Assembly: GCA_018334735.1 (NCBI GenBank)
Contig: JAGXLK010000138.1
Coordinates: 1 to 6,498 of the forward strand
From: Planctomycetota bacterium
GTDB taxonomy: Bacteria; Planctomycetota; Brocadiia; SM23-32
Direction: 5' to 3'
Length of the DNA stretch: 6,498 nucleotides
In this document: positions 1 through 6,179 of the stretch, in pieces
Numbering within the stretch: position 1 is the stretch's first letter
Layout of the letters: every line of letters begins with the position of its first letter
The notes under the pieces: generated by a model
Database searches by the model: none
Seen by the model: only the letters and a program-made list of their open reading frames with translations
What the model was told of the DNA's origin: nothing
Translations under genes and position numbers: made by a program

Positions 1-2752
1 AGCACGCGAAGGGCAGGAAAAATATGTGCTTCATGACGGCCCCCCCTACCCCACGGGCGAACTCCATGTTGGCACAGGGCTTAACAAAGTCCTCAAAGAT
101 TTCTTTGTCCGTTTCCACAACATGAAGGGGTACGACGCGCCGTACGTGCCGGGATGGGACTGCCACGGTCTGCCCATTGAAGTCAAAGTTCTCGAAGAAT
201 TGGGCGAAGGCCGTGAAAACACACCCCGCAGCGAGATCCGAGCCCGATGTCGCGATTATGCCCTGACATACGTCGATGTCCAAAAACAGCAGTTCCGCTC
301 CCTCGGCATCGATGGAGATTGGGATAATCCATACCTCACTCTGAACCACCAATATGAACAGGGCACGCTTGAAGTCTTCGCAGAAATGGTCGGCAACGGA
401 TTTATCTACCGCGACCTCAAACCGGTCCACTGGTGCCACCACTGCCGCACTGTGCTCGCGGAAGCCGAACTTGAATACGAAGACGTATCAGGTCCCTCTA
501 TTTTCGTCAATTTCCCGGTCCTGCGGCATGCCGAAAAAGGCGCCGCCGTCGATCCGTGGAAACTCTTCGACCTTAAAGGCGAAGACACCGTCCATATCCT
601 GATCTGGACGACCACACCGTGGACACTTCCCGCGAATCTGGCGGTCGCAGTTCATCCGAGGGCTGACTACGTTGCGGCTCGCTACGAACACCCGCGAACC
701 GGCGAGAAGATCGTCAGTATCCTCGCTAAGGGCCCGACCGATAGCGTTCTCCGTGGCGCGGGAGTTGAAGATTACGAACTTCTGGGCCGCGTCAAAGGCG
801 ATGACCTCGTTGGAATGGAATACCGGCATCCGTTCATCGACCGAGAATGCCCGGTCGTCCCTGCCCAATATGTCACGCTTGAAGATGGAACCGGCTGCGT
901 TCATACAGCCCCGGGACACGGGCTGGAAGACTACGTAACAGGCATTAATCACGGTCTCGATATCCTAAGTCCTGTCGATGAAAGGGGATATTTCACCGAA
1001 GAAGCCGGTCCGTTTGCGGGACAACACATCGTGGAAGGTGATCGCACGATCGTCGAACATCTCGTCGAAGAAGGGTATATGCTCCAATGGGGCGAAGACA
1101 CTCATTCCTATCCCCACTGCTGGCGATGCCACGAGCCGGTCATCTTCCGCGCAACTAACCAGTGGTTTGTGCGGATCGACCACGAAGATTTCCGGGAAAG
1201 CGTTCTGGAAACCGTTGGAAACGTTGATTGGGTCCCCGCCTGGGGAGAAAAACGAATGAAAAGCATGGTCTCGGAAAGACCGGACTGGTGTATCTCCCGG
1301 CAAAAATCGTGGGGAGTTCCCATCCCGGCTTTCTACTGCGAAGGTTGCGGCGAAGTTTTGCTCACCCGGGAGAGCGTCCTCCACGTCGGCGAGGTTTTTG
1401 CGGAACGCGGCGCGGATAGCTGGTTCGAAATCGACGATGTCCACCCTTTCCTGCCGGAAGGTACCTCATGCCCGAAATGCGGTGGCCAGAACTGGCGGAA
1501 AGAAAAAGATATTTTTGACGTCTGGTTCGAGAGTGGCTCAAGCCACCATAGCGTATGCCGCAAACGCCCGGAACTGAAATTTCCCGTTGATCTCTACCTT
1601 GAAGGCACCGATCAATACAGGGGCTGGTTCCAGCTCTCGCTCCTGCCCTCAATGGCCGCCTGGCAGAGCCCTCCCTACGATACTGTCCTCACACACGGTT
1701 TTGTCGTCGACGAAGAGGGCCGAAAAATGTCAAAATCCGCCGGCAATTTCATCAGTGTCGAAGAAGCCGTCGAAGACTTCCACGCCGAGGTCCTTCGGCT
1801 CTGGATGTTGAGCGTCGACTACCGTGATACGATCAGTGTTTCGGCGGATTACATCCGAAAAAATATGGTCGATGCTTACCGCAGAATTCGAAACACATTC
1901 CGTTTCTTGCTGGGCAATCTTTCCGATTTTAATCCAGAAACCGATGCGCTTCCGACTGATGAGCTGCGGGAGATGGACTGCTGGGCGCTCGACGAAACCG
2001 CGCGTCTGATTGAAGATATCACCGACGCCTGGGAAAGCTACGACCTCCACCGCGTCTATACGCTCCTGCATAATTTCTGCGCCGTGCAGATGAGTTCAAC
2101 CTATTTCGACGCTCTGAAAGATCGGCTCTATTGCGCGGGCAAAAACTGGCCGGAACGCCGCAGCGCTCAGACGGCATTGCATCATGTGCTTCTGACACTG
2201 ACGCGCCTCTGCGCTCCTGTTCTCGTTCACACCGCTGAGGAAGTCTGGGCGCACATCGAGCATAAAGACGAGGATCTTGAAAGCGTTCATCTGGCCAGCT
2301 GGCCGCAGGTACCGAACAGCTGGCTTGATGGCCAGCTGCACGAACGGTGGACGCGCATTCTGAACGTGCGCGACGACGTATCACGCGCCATCGAGGAGCT
2401 GCGGGAAGGCAAGGATGTCTCCAACAGCATGGAAGTCTCGGTGGAGCTCTGGACCGATAGCAACACCCTCAGCGAAATCTTCGACCAATACGCGGATACC
2501 GTTCAGGAACTACTTCTTCTCAGCGAGTTAGAAATCATTGAGGGCGATTCCGAACCGCAAAAGGCCGAGCCAATGGTCGCCGGGGAAAAAGAAACCAGTT
2601 TACGTATCTCCACCACTCCCTCCGAATACGCAAAATGCGAACGTTGCTGGAACCTGCGACCGTCCGTCGGGGAAAACAGCGACTGGCCGGACCTCTGTGA
2701 GCGTTGCGTGAAAGCCGTTGAAGAAACCGGTTTCTCGCCCGAAAGCGACTGA
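1..2752 (+). CDS. ileS: Isoleucyl-tRNA synthetase (class Ia), 5'-truncated by window edge
   Basis: This enzyme charges tRNA-Ile with isoleucine in the cytoplasm and edits misactivated valine. The reading frame is open from base 2 and gives 916 residues. The GTG at 26 lies inside the conserved block before YVLHDGPPYPTG, so it is not the start; the true start lies upstream, probably by 40-50 codons. Visible motifs in order are: HIGH box as HVGT (65-76); PGWDCHGLPIE; CxxC at 434-445; editing-domain threonine-rich strand WTTTPWTLPAN (605-637); editing loop HTAPGHGLEDY with the conserved Asp codon at 929-931; CxxC at 1118-1129; two more CxxC pairs at 1337-1348 and 1469-1480; DQYRGWF; KMSKS (1724-1738); helical anticodon-binding domain; and a C-terminal zinc finger, C-x2-C/C-x2-C (2636-2707). 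The four internal CxxC pairs match the two zinc sites known in Thermus-type IleRS, in addition to the E. coli-type C-terminal finger. All signature parts are intact, so it should be functional. Identification is very secure. Confidence 0.98.
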   Translation, partial: AREGQEKYVLHDGPPYPTGELHVGTGLNKVLKDFFVRFHNMKGYDAPYVPGWDCHGLPIEVKVLEELGEGRENTPRSEIRARCRDYALTYVDVQKQQFRSLGIDGDWDNPYLTLNHQYEQGTLEVFAEMVGNGFIYRDLKPVHWCHHCRTVLAEAELEYEDVSGPSIFVNFPVLRHAEKGAAVDPWKLFDLKGEDTVHILIWTTTPWTLPANLAVAVHPRADYVAARYEHPRTGEKIVSILAKGPTDSVLRGAGVEDYELLGRVKGDDLVGMEYRHPFIDRECPVVPAQYVTLEDGTGCVHTAPGHGLEDYVTGINHGLDILSPVDERGYFTEEAGPFAGQHIVEGDRTIVEHLVEEGYMLQWGEDTHSYPHCWRCHEPVIFRATNQWFVRIDHEDFRESVLETVGNVDWVPAWGEKRMKSMVSERPDWCISRQKSWGVPIPAFYCEGCGEVLLTRESVLHVGEVFAERGADSWFEIDDVHPFLPEGTSCPKCGGQNWRKEKDIFDVWFESGSSHHSVCRKRPELKFPVDLYLEGTDQYRGWFQLSLLPSMAAWQSPPYDTVLTHGFVVDEEGRKMSKSAGNFISVEEAVEDFHAEVLRLWMLSVDYRDTISVSADYIRKNMVDAYRRIRNTFRFLLGNLSDFNPETDALPTDELREMDCWALDETARLIEDITDAWESYDLHRVYTLLHNFCAVQMSSTYFDALKDRLYCAGKNWPERRSAQTALHHVLLTLTRLCAPVLVHTAEEVWAHIEHKDEDLESVHLASWPQVPNSWLDGQLHERWTRILNVRDDVSRAIEELREGKDVSNSMEVSVELWTDSNTLSEIFDQYADTVQELLLLSELEIIEGDSEPQKAEPMVAGEKETSLRISTTPSEYAKCERCWNLRPSVGENSDWPDLCERCVKAVEETGFSPESD

Positions 2753-2810
2753 AAGCAATGTCTCATAAAATACGGCTTTTACGGATCAAATGATGCAGCG
2801 GGAACCTGCA

Positions 2811-2818
2811 AAAGGAGG
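2811..2818 (+). promoter_or_regulatory. Strong Shine-Dalgarno site for the M55 peptidase gene
   Basis: AAAGGAGG lies 5 bases before the ATG at 2824 and closely complements the 16S rRNA 3' end. It fixes the start of the peptidase and rules out the overlapping out-of-frame start at 2790. A small inverted repeat, TGCAG (2794-2798) and CTGCA (2806-2810), with a 7-base loop, ends directly before it and leaves the site unpaired. Confidence 0.85.
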
Positions 2819-2823
2819 AAAAC

Positions 2824-3657
2824 ATGAAAGTCATGCTCATGACGGACATGGAAGGGGTGGCGGGAGTCCTGAATTTCGAAGACTGGACCCGGCCGGAAGG
2901 CCGTTATTACGAAAAAGGCAAACGGTTCCTCACCGCCGAGGTGAACGCCGCTATCGAAGGGCTTTGCGCAAACGGCATCGAAGAAGTGTTGGTCGTGGAT
3001 GGACACGGAGCCGGGGGAGTTGATCCGGAGCTACTTGACGAACGGGCTCAGCTCATGCGCGGAGCCCCCGCCCCGGTCTGGCCCTGGGGTCTGGATGAAT
3101 CATTCGATGGGCTGGGTGTGATAGGTCAGCACGCAAAAGCGGGAACTCCCTATTCTCACCTCACTCATACTCAGTCATGCGCATACGCCGATCTCGACGT
3201 CAACGGGATCTCGATCGGAGAGTACGGTCAACTGTCGCTCTGCGCTCGGCAACTGGGAGTGCCAACATTTCTGGCGTGCGGCGAAAAAGCTTTCATCGAA
3301 GAAGCGGAAGCGCTGACTCCCGGGGTGATCACCGCCTGGGGCAAACGTGGTTTGCTCCCCGATGGATTGGAAGATATGGACTTGGCGAGCTATCGGCGCG
3401 CCAAACTCAGTGCCGTCCATTTCTCCCCAAAAGAATCTCAAGGACGGATCCACGAGGCTGCTGAAAAGGCCGCCATAAAACTCAAAAGTGATCCTTCTTC
3501 GTTTCATTACCCGGATCTGCAGCCGCCATACGTCCGCACGATACGACTCCGTCCCGATGAGGATCATCCCGCGCGCGTTTTCCGCGATACACATCCTGAC
3601 AGTTTCATCGAACTGATGAACATGTCCTGGACACCGCTTGAAGAAACGACAGGCTGA
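2824..3657 (+). CDS. M55-family D-aminopeptidase (DppA-like zinc peptidase)
   Basis: This is a cytosolic, metal-dependent peptidase of family M55. The type member is DppA of Bacillus subtilis, a ring-shaped decamer that releases N-terminal D-amino acids, especially D-Ala, from short peptides. The 277-residue length matches DppA (about 274). The metal-site pattern is complete by comparison with DppA from memory: D8 and E10 in TDMEG, H61 in VDGHG, H103 in GQHAKAGTP, H115 in SHLTHT (equivalent of the catalytic His) and E133 in SIGEYGQ. There is no signal peptide or membrane segment. The gene follows ileS after 71 bp with no convincing terminator, so read-through from ileS is possible, although its strong ribosome site means it is translated independently. 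Its likely role is recycling of D-amino-acid peptides, for example from cell-wall turnover or imported dipeptides. No dipeptide transporter is visible here, and the real substrate is unknown. The symbol dppA is not assigned because the dpp operon context is absent. Confidence 0.93.
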   Translation: MKVMLMTDMEGVAGVLNFEDWTRPEGRYYEKGKRFLTAEVNAAIEGLCANGIEEVLVVDGHGAGGVDPELLDERAQLMRGAPAPVWPWGLDESFDGLGVIGQHAKAGTPYSHLTHTQSCAYADLDVNGISIGEYGQLSLCARQLGVPTFLACGEKAFIEEAEALTPGVITAWGKRGLLPDGLEDMDLASYRRAKLSAVHFSPKESQGRIHEAAEKAAIKLKSDPSSFHYPDLQPPYVRTIRLRPDEDHPARVFRDTHPDSFIELMNMSWTPLEETTG

Positions 3658-3779
3658 TCGGATTTTTCAAAAGCTCCGTATCACCTCTCCGCGCCGGTCA
3701 AATTCCACCTCCTGCTTGCCAAAAAAACTCTGTGGTTCCGGCGCCTGTTTGAATTGAGGGATAACGACTCTCCACATTC

Positions 3780-3807
3780 CGCTCCTGCGAGCGAAGGCAA
3801 ACTTCGC
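3780..3807. repeat. Two overlapping, mutually exclusive small hairpins
   Basis: CGCTC-ctgc-GAGCG (3780-3793) and GCGAAG-gcaaa-CTTCGC (3791-3807) share bases 3791-3793, so an RNA could form only one of the two fully. The second hairpin resembles the one at 4008-4024. The function is unknown, and the stems are only 5 and 6 bp. Confidence 0.4.
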
Positions 3808-3883
3808 ATCGGATTCCTAAAAACTGCGGAAAAGGGCCAGCCGTCACCCTATTTATGGACAGCAAAACTTTGCAAAATCCATG

Positions 3884-3919
3884 CTGGAATAATTCTTTTT
3901 ATAACCCTGTTTTTTCCAG
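3884..3919. repeat. Inverted repeat CTGGAA...TTCCAG with AT-rich loop
   Basis: CTGGAA (3884-3889) pairs perfectly with TTCCAG (3914-3919). After one T-T mismatch, AA (3891-3892) can pair with TT (3911-3912). The loop holds a T5 run and the 3' arm is preceded by a T6 run, so it does not have standard intrinsic-terminator layout. It could be an operator or a folded RNA element, or chance. Confidence 0.3.
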
Positions 3920-4007
3920 TTTGTACGGGTAACGGTAACTCCCCGCAAAAAGCTATATTACCCTGATAGCGACCCGCAGGCGCAAAATAATGCAATCCCT
4001 TCCGTGG

Positions 4008-4024
4008 TGCGAAAACACTTCGCA
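4008..4024. repeat. Hairpin TGCGAA-aacac-TTCGCA
   Basis: This is a perfect 6-bp stem with a 5-base loop. No T-run follows on either strand, so it is not a classic terminator. It repeats the GCGAA/TTCGC stem of the hairpin at 3791-3807, 217 bp away, and in both copies an ATTCC follows within about 15 bases. It lies about 30 bp upstream of the proposed promoter. Confidence 0.4.
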
Positions 4025-4052
4025 AATACCGTCATTCCATAGGCCCCAAAAT

Positions 4053-4082
4053 GTGAAATTCGCTGTTTCGTTCGACTATACT
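4053..4082 (+). promoter_or_regulatory. Candidate sigma70-type promoter for the CPBP-aminotransferase pair
   Basis: The -10 hexamer TATACT (4077-4082) differs from TATAAT at one base. A weaker -35, GTGAAA (4053-4058), matches TTGACA at four of six positions, with an 18-base spacer. This would start transcription near 4089 and give a leader of about 30 bases before the ATG at 4121. The placement is sensible for the following gene, but the -35 is poor. Confidence 0.45.
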
Positions 4083-4111
4083 CGTTAAAAGTACTTTCGA
4101 ATGGTCTTTCC

Positions 4112-4117
4112 GAGGAA
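4112..4117 (+). promoter_or_regulatory. Shine-Dalgarno site for the CPBP protease gene
   Basis: GAGGAA stands just before the ATG, with GAGG ending 5 bases upstream of it. It supports the ATG at 4121 over the out-of-frame ATG at 4101. Confidence 0.65.
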
Positions 4118-4120
4118 GAA

Positions 4121-4882
4121 ATGGCGGACAAAACCACGGCAGACAACGAAGCAGCGGGGCCAATCAACGAAGCTGATTTTCTCAGCTATACGCGCGAGTC
4201 GCGCCGACTGGGCCTCAGTATTCCGTTAGTTCTGCCATTGTTGGTTATTTATCAGGTGGGAATAGTGCGTAACGGTAGCACCACTCGGAACGTGGCCGAG
4301 GTATGGATTACCAATTACCTCGCCGATCTCAACGTGCCGGTCGCCACCATAGTCAACATCCTGATCGTAGCCGGACTCGCCTATGCACTGTGGGAACTGC
4401 AGAAAAATGGCCGCCTCTTGTTCAGCTATATGATCGTAATAATATTCGAAAGCTGCCTGTACGCTTTGCTCCTTATGGTAGGCGTCTCGACGGCGGCTTG
4501 TTTCATACATGAACTCGCCATGCGCTACTTGAGCCAAACCCCCATCGACTCCCAGGCTCTACTTCTGAGTATTGGAGCGGGGGTTTACGAAGAACTACTG
4601 TTCCGTCTTATTCTGATCGGCGGCGGGATGCTTTTGCTGAAAAAACTTTTCATGTGGGGACCGGTAGTAAGCGGCGTTCTCATGATCTCTATCTCTGCTT
4701 TGCTTTTCTCAGCCGCCCACCACCTCGGCCCTGGCAGTGAACCGGTGGAAAGTTATGTCTTCATTTTCAGAGCCGTCTGCGGTGCCGTCCTCGGTACGAT
4801 TTTCGTCACGAGGGGGCTCGGCATTGCGGTCTTTACTCACGTGATCTACAATGTGCTGCTGCTCGTAAACTTCCCCGGTTGA
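4121..4882 (+). CDS. CPBP (Abi/CAAX-protease-like) family intramembrane metalloprotease homologue
   Basis: This is a 253-residue polytopic inner-membrane protein. The three hallmark motifs of the CPBP family (CAAX proteases and bacteriocin-processing enzymes, Rce1 type) are all present: EExxxR as EELLFR (residues 157-162), FxxxH as FSAAH (196-200) and HxxxN as HVIYN (240-244). These supply the proposed catalytic Glu and His residues, so the active site looks intact. Hydrophobic segments lie at about 32-49, 74-91, 101-127, 147-172, 182-199, 211-230 and 234-250. The first 30 residues are polar and charged and look cytoplasmic, with no cleavable signal peptide. Bacterial members have been linked to bacteriocin maturation or self-immunity, protein processing and stress responses, but most have no known substrate. 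The gene sits behind its own candidate promoter and 19 bp before the aminotransferase, so the two are probably co-transcribed. Family assignment is firm, but the substrate is unknown. Confidence 0.92.
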   Translation: MADKTTADNEAAGPINEADFLSYTRESRRLGLSIPLVLPLLVIYQVGIVRNGSTTRNVAEVWITNYLADLNVPVATIVNILIVAGLAYALWELQKNGRLLFSYMIVIIFESCLYALLLMVGVSTAACFIHELAMRYLSQTPIDSQALLLSIGAGVYEELLFRLILIGGGMLLLKKLFMWGPVVSGVLMISISALLFSAAHHLGPGSEPVESYVFIFRAVCGAVLGTIFVTRGLGIAVFTHVIYNVLLLVNFPG

Positions 4883-4888
4883 AATCGA

Positions 4889-4895
4889 AAGAGGA
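4889..4895 (+). promoter_or_regulatory. Shine-Dalgarno site that decides a TTG start
   Basis: AAGAGGA lies in the 19-bp gap after the CPBP stop, 6 bases before TTG at 4902. No ATG or GTG in frame lies at a suitable distance. The first in-frame ATG is codon 20, already within the conserved N-terminal region, so TTG is the likely start. Confidence 0.7.
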
Positions 4896-4901
4896 TCAAA
4901 T

Positions 4902-6134
4902 TTGAGCAAAAACAGCAATCTTGCCGCACATGGCGGGGAACCAGTTCGTTCCGATCCGATGCCTCCGCGTGCCTTGTTCGGAGAAGAGGAAAAGGATGCC
5001 GCAATCTCTCTTTTTGACGAAAGCATTCAGTCCGGAGCACCATTTGGATACAACGGACCACAAGAAGAGGCATTTGAGCAAGAGTTCGCTGATATCCTCG
5101 GCGGCGGATTCGCCGATGGGGTTAACTCCGGCACCAGCGCGGTGTTTGTCTCTCTTGCCGCCCTGCAACTACCCCGCGGAAGCGAGGTCGTCATCCCACC
5201 TATTACCGATCCCGGTGGGGCGATGCCTGTGGCCCTGCTGAATTGTATACCGGTCTGTGCGGACTGCGATCCAAGCAGCTACAACCTCGGGCCTGAGCAA
5301 TTGGAAGCCGTTGTCACACCGCGGACCAGCGCGGCGGTTGTGGCCCATATCGCCGGGGAGCCGGTGGAAATGGACGGTGTTCTTGATATTGCCGAAAAAC
5401 ACGATATTCGTATAGTCGAGGACTGTGCTCAGGGCCACGGAGCAACTTATGGTGGCCAACCGGTCGGCACGTTCGGGGATATCGCTGCTTTCTCAACAAT
5501 GTCCGGCAAACATATCGCCTCAGGTGCTCAAGGCGGCATGGTCTTTACCCGAGATGAAGACCTCTACTGGAAAGCGAAACGTCTGGCTGACCGGGGAAAA
5601 CCATTTGGGCTCGAAGACGCCGGCGGGAACGTCGCCCCTTCCCTCAATCTGAATCAGAACGATCTCGGAGCCGCTATCGGACGCGTCCAATTACAAAAAC
5701 TTGCTGAAATCGTGGAAAAGCGACGAAAAATCGTCTCAAAAATCGAAGATCAGATTGCAGAACTTGAAACCGTATCTATCGGCTGGCAACCTGAGAAAGC
5801 AAAATCTTCCTACTGGTTCCTGCGCATCACTCTGGAAACCGAAAAATTAACGGTAAACAAAGATGAATTCGTCGACGCACTCGCCGCCGAAGGAATTCCC
5901 GTCAACGCCTCATACCGCCACATCCCGTGCGAAGCACCCTGGTATGCGGACAGGCAAAACCGCTGGTGTCCCTGGGATTTCGCCAAACGCAATGACCTTC
6001 GCACAGAGCTACCCAATGCCATTGCCGTAACAAACACAAACTTCAATATCGCGGTGCATGAGAATTATACCGAAAAAGAAGCCGACGATATTGCTGCGGC
6101 CCTGGCCAAAGTGGAAAAAGCTTTCCTGAATTAG
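4902..6134 (+). CDS. DegT/DnrJ/EryC1/StrS-family PLP-dependent sugar aminotransferase
   Basis: This 410-residue cytosolic fold-type I aminotransferase belongs to the family that moves an amino group, usually from glutamate or glutamine, onto keto-sugars or cyclitols. It opens with the family-typical LAAHGGEPVRS. Visible PLP-site parts are the phosphate loop NSGTSA (75-80), the pyridine-contacting Asp174 with Gln177 in VEDCAQGHGA, and the Schiff-base lysine K203 in FSTMSGKHIASGAQGG (codon 5508-5510). The loop after the lysine is one residue longer than the common TK-x4-GEGG form and has AQ in place of the acidic residue. The C-terminal small domain (about 300-410) holds YRHIPCEAPWY and ends in a conserved-looking NIAVHENYTEKEADDI block. 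The length is normal (about 370-430). The TTG start is supported by the SD at 4889-4895 and by the family N-terminus. It follows the CPBP gene by 19 bp. Possible roles are amino-sugar supply for polysaccharide or glycan decoration, or aminocyclitol/kanosamine-like metabolism. The substrate cannot be read from the sequence. Confidence 0.93.
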   Translation: MSKNSNLAAHGGEPVRSDPMPPRALFGEEEKDAAISLFDESIQSGAPFGYNGPQEEAFEQEFADILGGGFADGVNSGTSAVFVSLAALQLPRGSEVVIPPITDPGGAMPVALLNCIPVCADCDPSSYNLGPEQLEAVVTPRTSAAVVAHIAGEPVEMDGVLDIAEKHDIRIVEDCAQGHGATYGGQPVGTFGDIAAFSTMSGKHIASGAQGGMVFTRDEDLYWKAKRLADRGKPFGLEDAGGNVAPSLNLNQNDLGAAIGRVQLQKLAEIVEKRRKIVSKIEDQIAELETVSIGWQPEKAKSSYWFLRITLETEKLTVNKDEFVDALAAEGIPVNASYRHIPCEAPWYADRQNRWCPWDFAKRNDLRTELPNAIAVTNTNFNIAVHENYTEKEADDIAAALAKVEKAFLN

Positions 6135-6142
6135 GTCTGGGA

Positions 6143-6179
6143 AATCGGCCCCGGCAAAATGCTTTATTGCTGACCGATT
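6143..6179. repeat. Interrupted hairpin between convergent genes
   Basis: AATCGG (6143-6148) pairs with CCGATT (6174-6179), and inside it GCAA (6154-6157) pairs with TTGC (6167-6170). It spans the 29-bp gap between the two convergent stop codons and runs into the end of the minus-strand gene. The location suits a bidirectional terminator, but the inner loop is unpaired and no T-run follows on either strand, so the call is weak. Confidence 0.3.

Larger units (their letters stand above)
3658..4120. other. 463-bp intergenic region with short inverted repeats; no convincing gene
   Basis: I see no protein-coding gene here. The only sizeable open frame on the plus strand (3754-3966, TTG start, 70 codons) has no ribosome site and no recognisable family. 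The region looks more AT-rich than its surroundings in the part 3840-4110. It contains several short inverted repeats: GCGCCGG/CCGGCGC (3691-3697 and 3738-3744), CGCTC/GAGCG (3780-3793), GCGAAG/CTTCGC (3791-3807), CTGGAA/TTCCAG (3884-3889 and 3914-3919), GCTAT/ATAGC (3952-3970) and TGCGAA/TTCGCA (4008-4024). It also has a tandem GGTAAC GGTAAC (3928-3939). A promoter for the downstream pair lies at its right end. Stems this short can arise by chance, and none is followed by a clear T-run, so no terminator is called for the upstream gene. A weak AT-rich stem, TTGAAGAA with ATTTTTCAA, overlaps the peptidase stop (3638-3670). Confidence 0.6.

Noticed and set aside
26..28. GTG as the start codon of ileS
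   Set aside because: The frame is open to the window edge, and the codons before it (EKY) together with LHDGPPYPTG match the internal catalytic core of IleRS, so the start lies upstream.
488..1444. Long antisense open frames inside ileS (154 and 159 codons)
   Set aside because: They are shadows of the strongly conserved IleRS reading frame. They have no family resemblance and no ribosome sites of note.
2019..2384. 121-codon antisense open frame over the IleRS anticodon-binding domain
   Set aside because: The Arg/Ala/Ser-rich translation is typical of an antisense shadow frame, and the plus strand is clearly coding.
2766..2781. TAAAA-tacggc-TTTTA stem after ileS as a terminator, or TAAAAT as a -10
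   Set aside because: The stem is only A-T pairs with no GC-rich part or following T-run. No acceptable -35 lies 16-19 bases before TAAAAT.
2790..3023. Alternative reading frame starting before the M55 peptidase ATG
   Set aside because: It is out of frame with the peptidase and gives a basic, low-complexity translation. The strong SD at 2811-2818 points to 2824.
3638..3670. Intrinsic terminator of the M55 peptidase gene
   Set aside because: The stem overlaps the coding end and stop, is mostly A-T with a G-U pair, and is not followed by a T-run.
3754..3966. 70-codon open frame with TTG start in the large gap
   Set aside because: It has no Shine-Dalgarno site and no recognisable domain, and the composition looks random apart from a short hydrophobic patch. 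Most likely it is non-coding.
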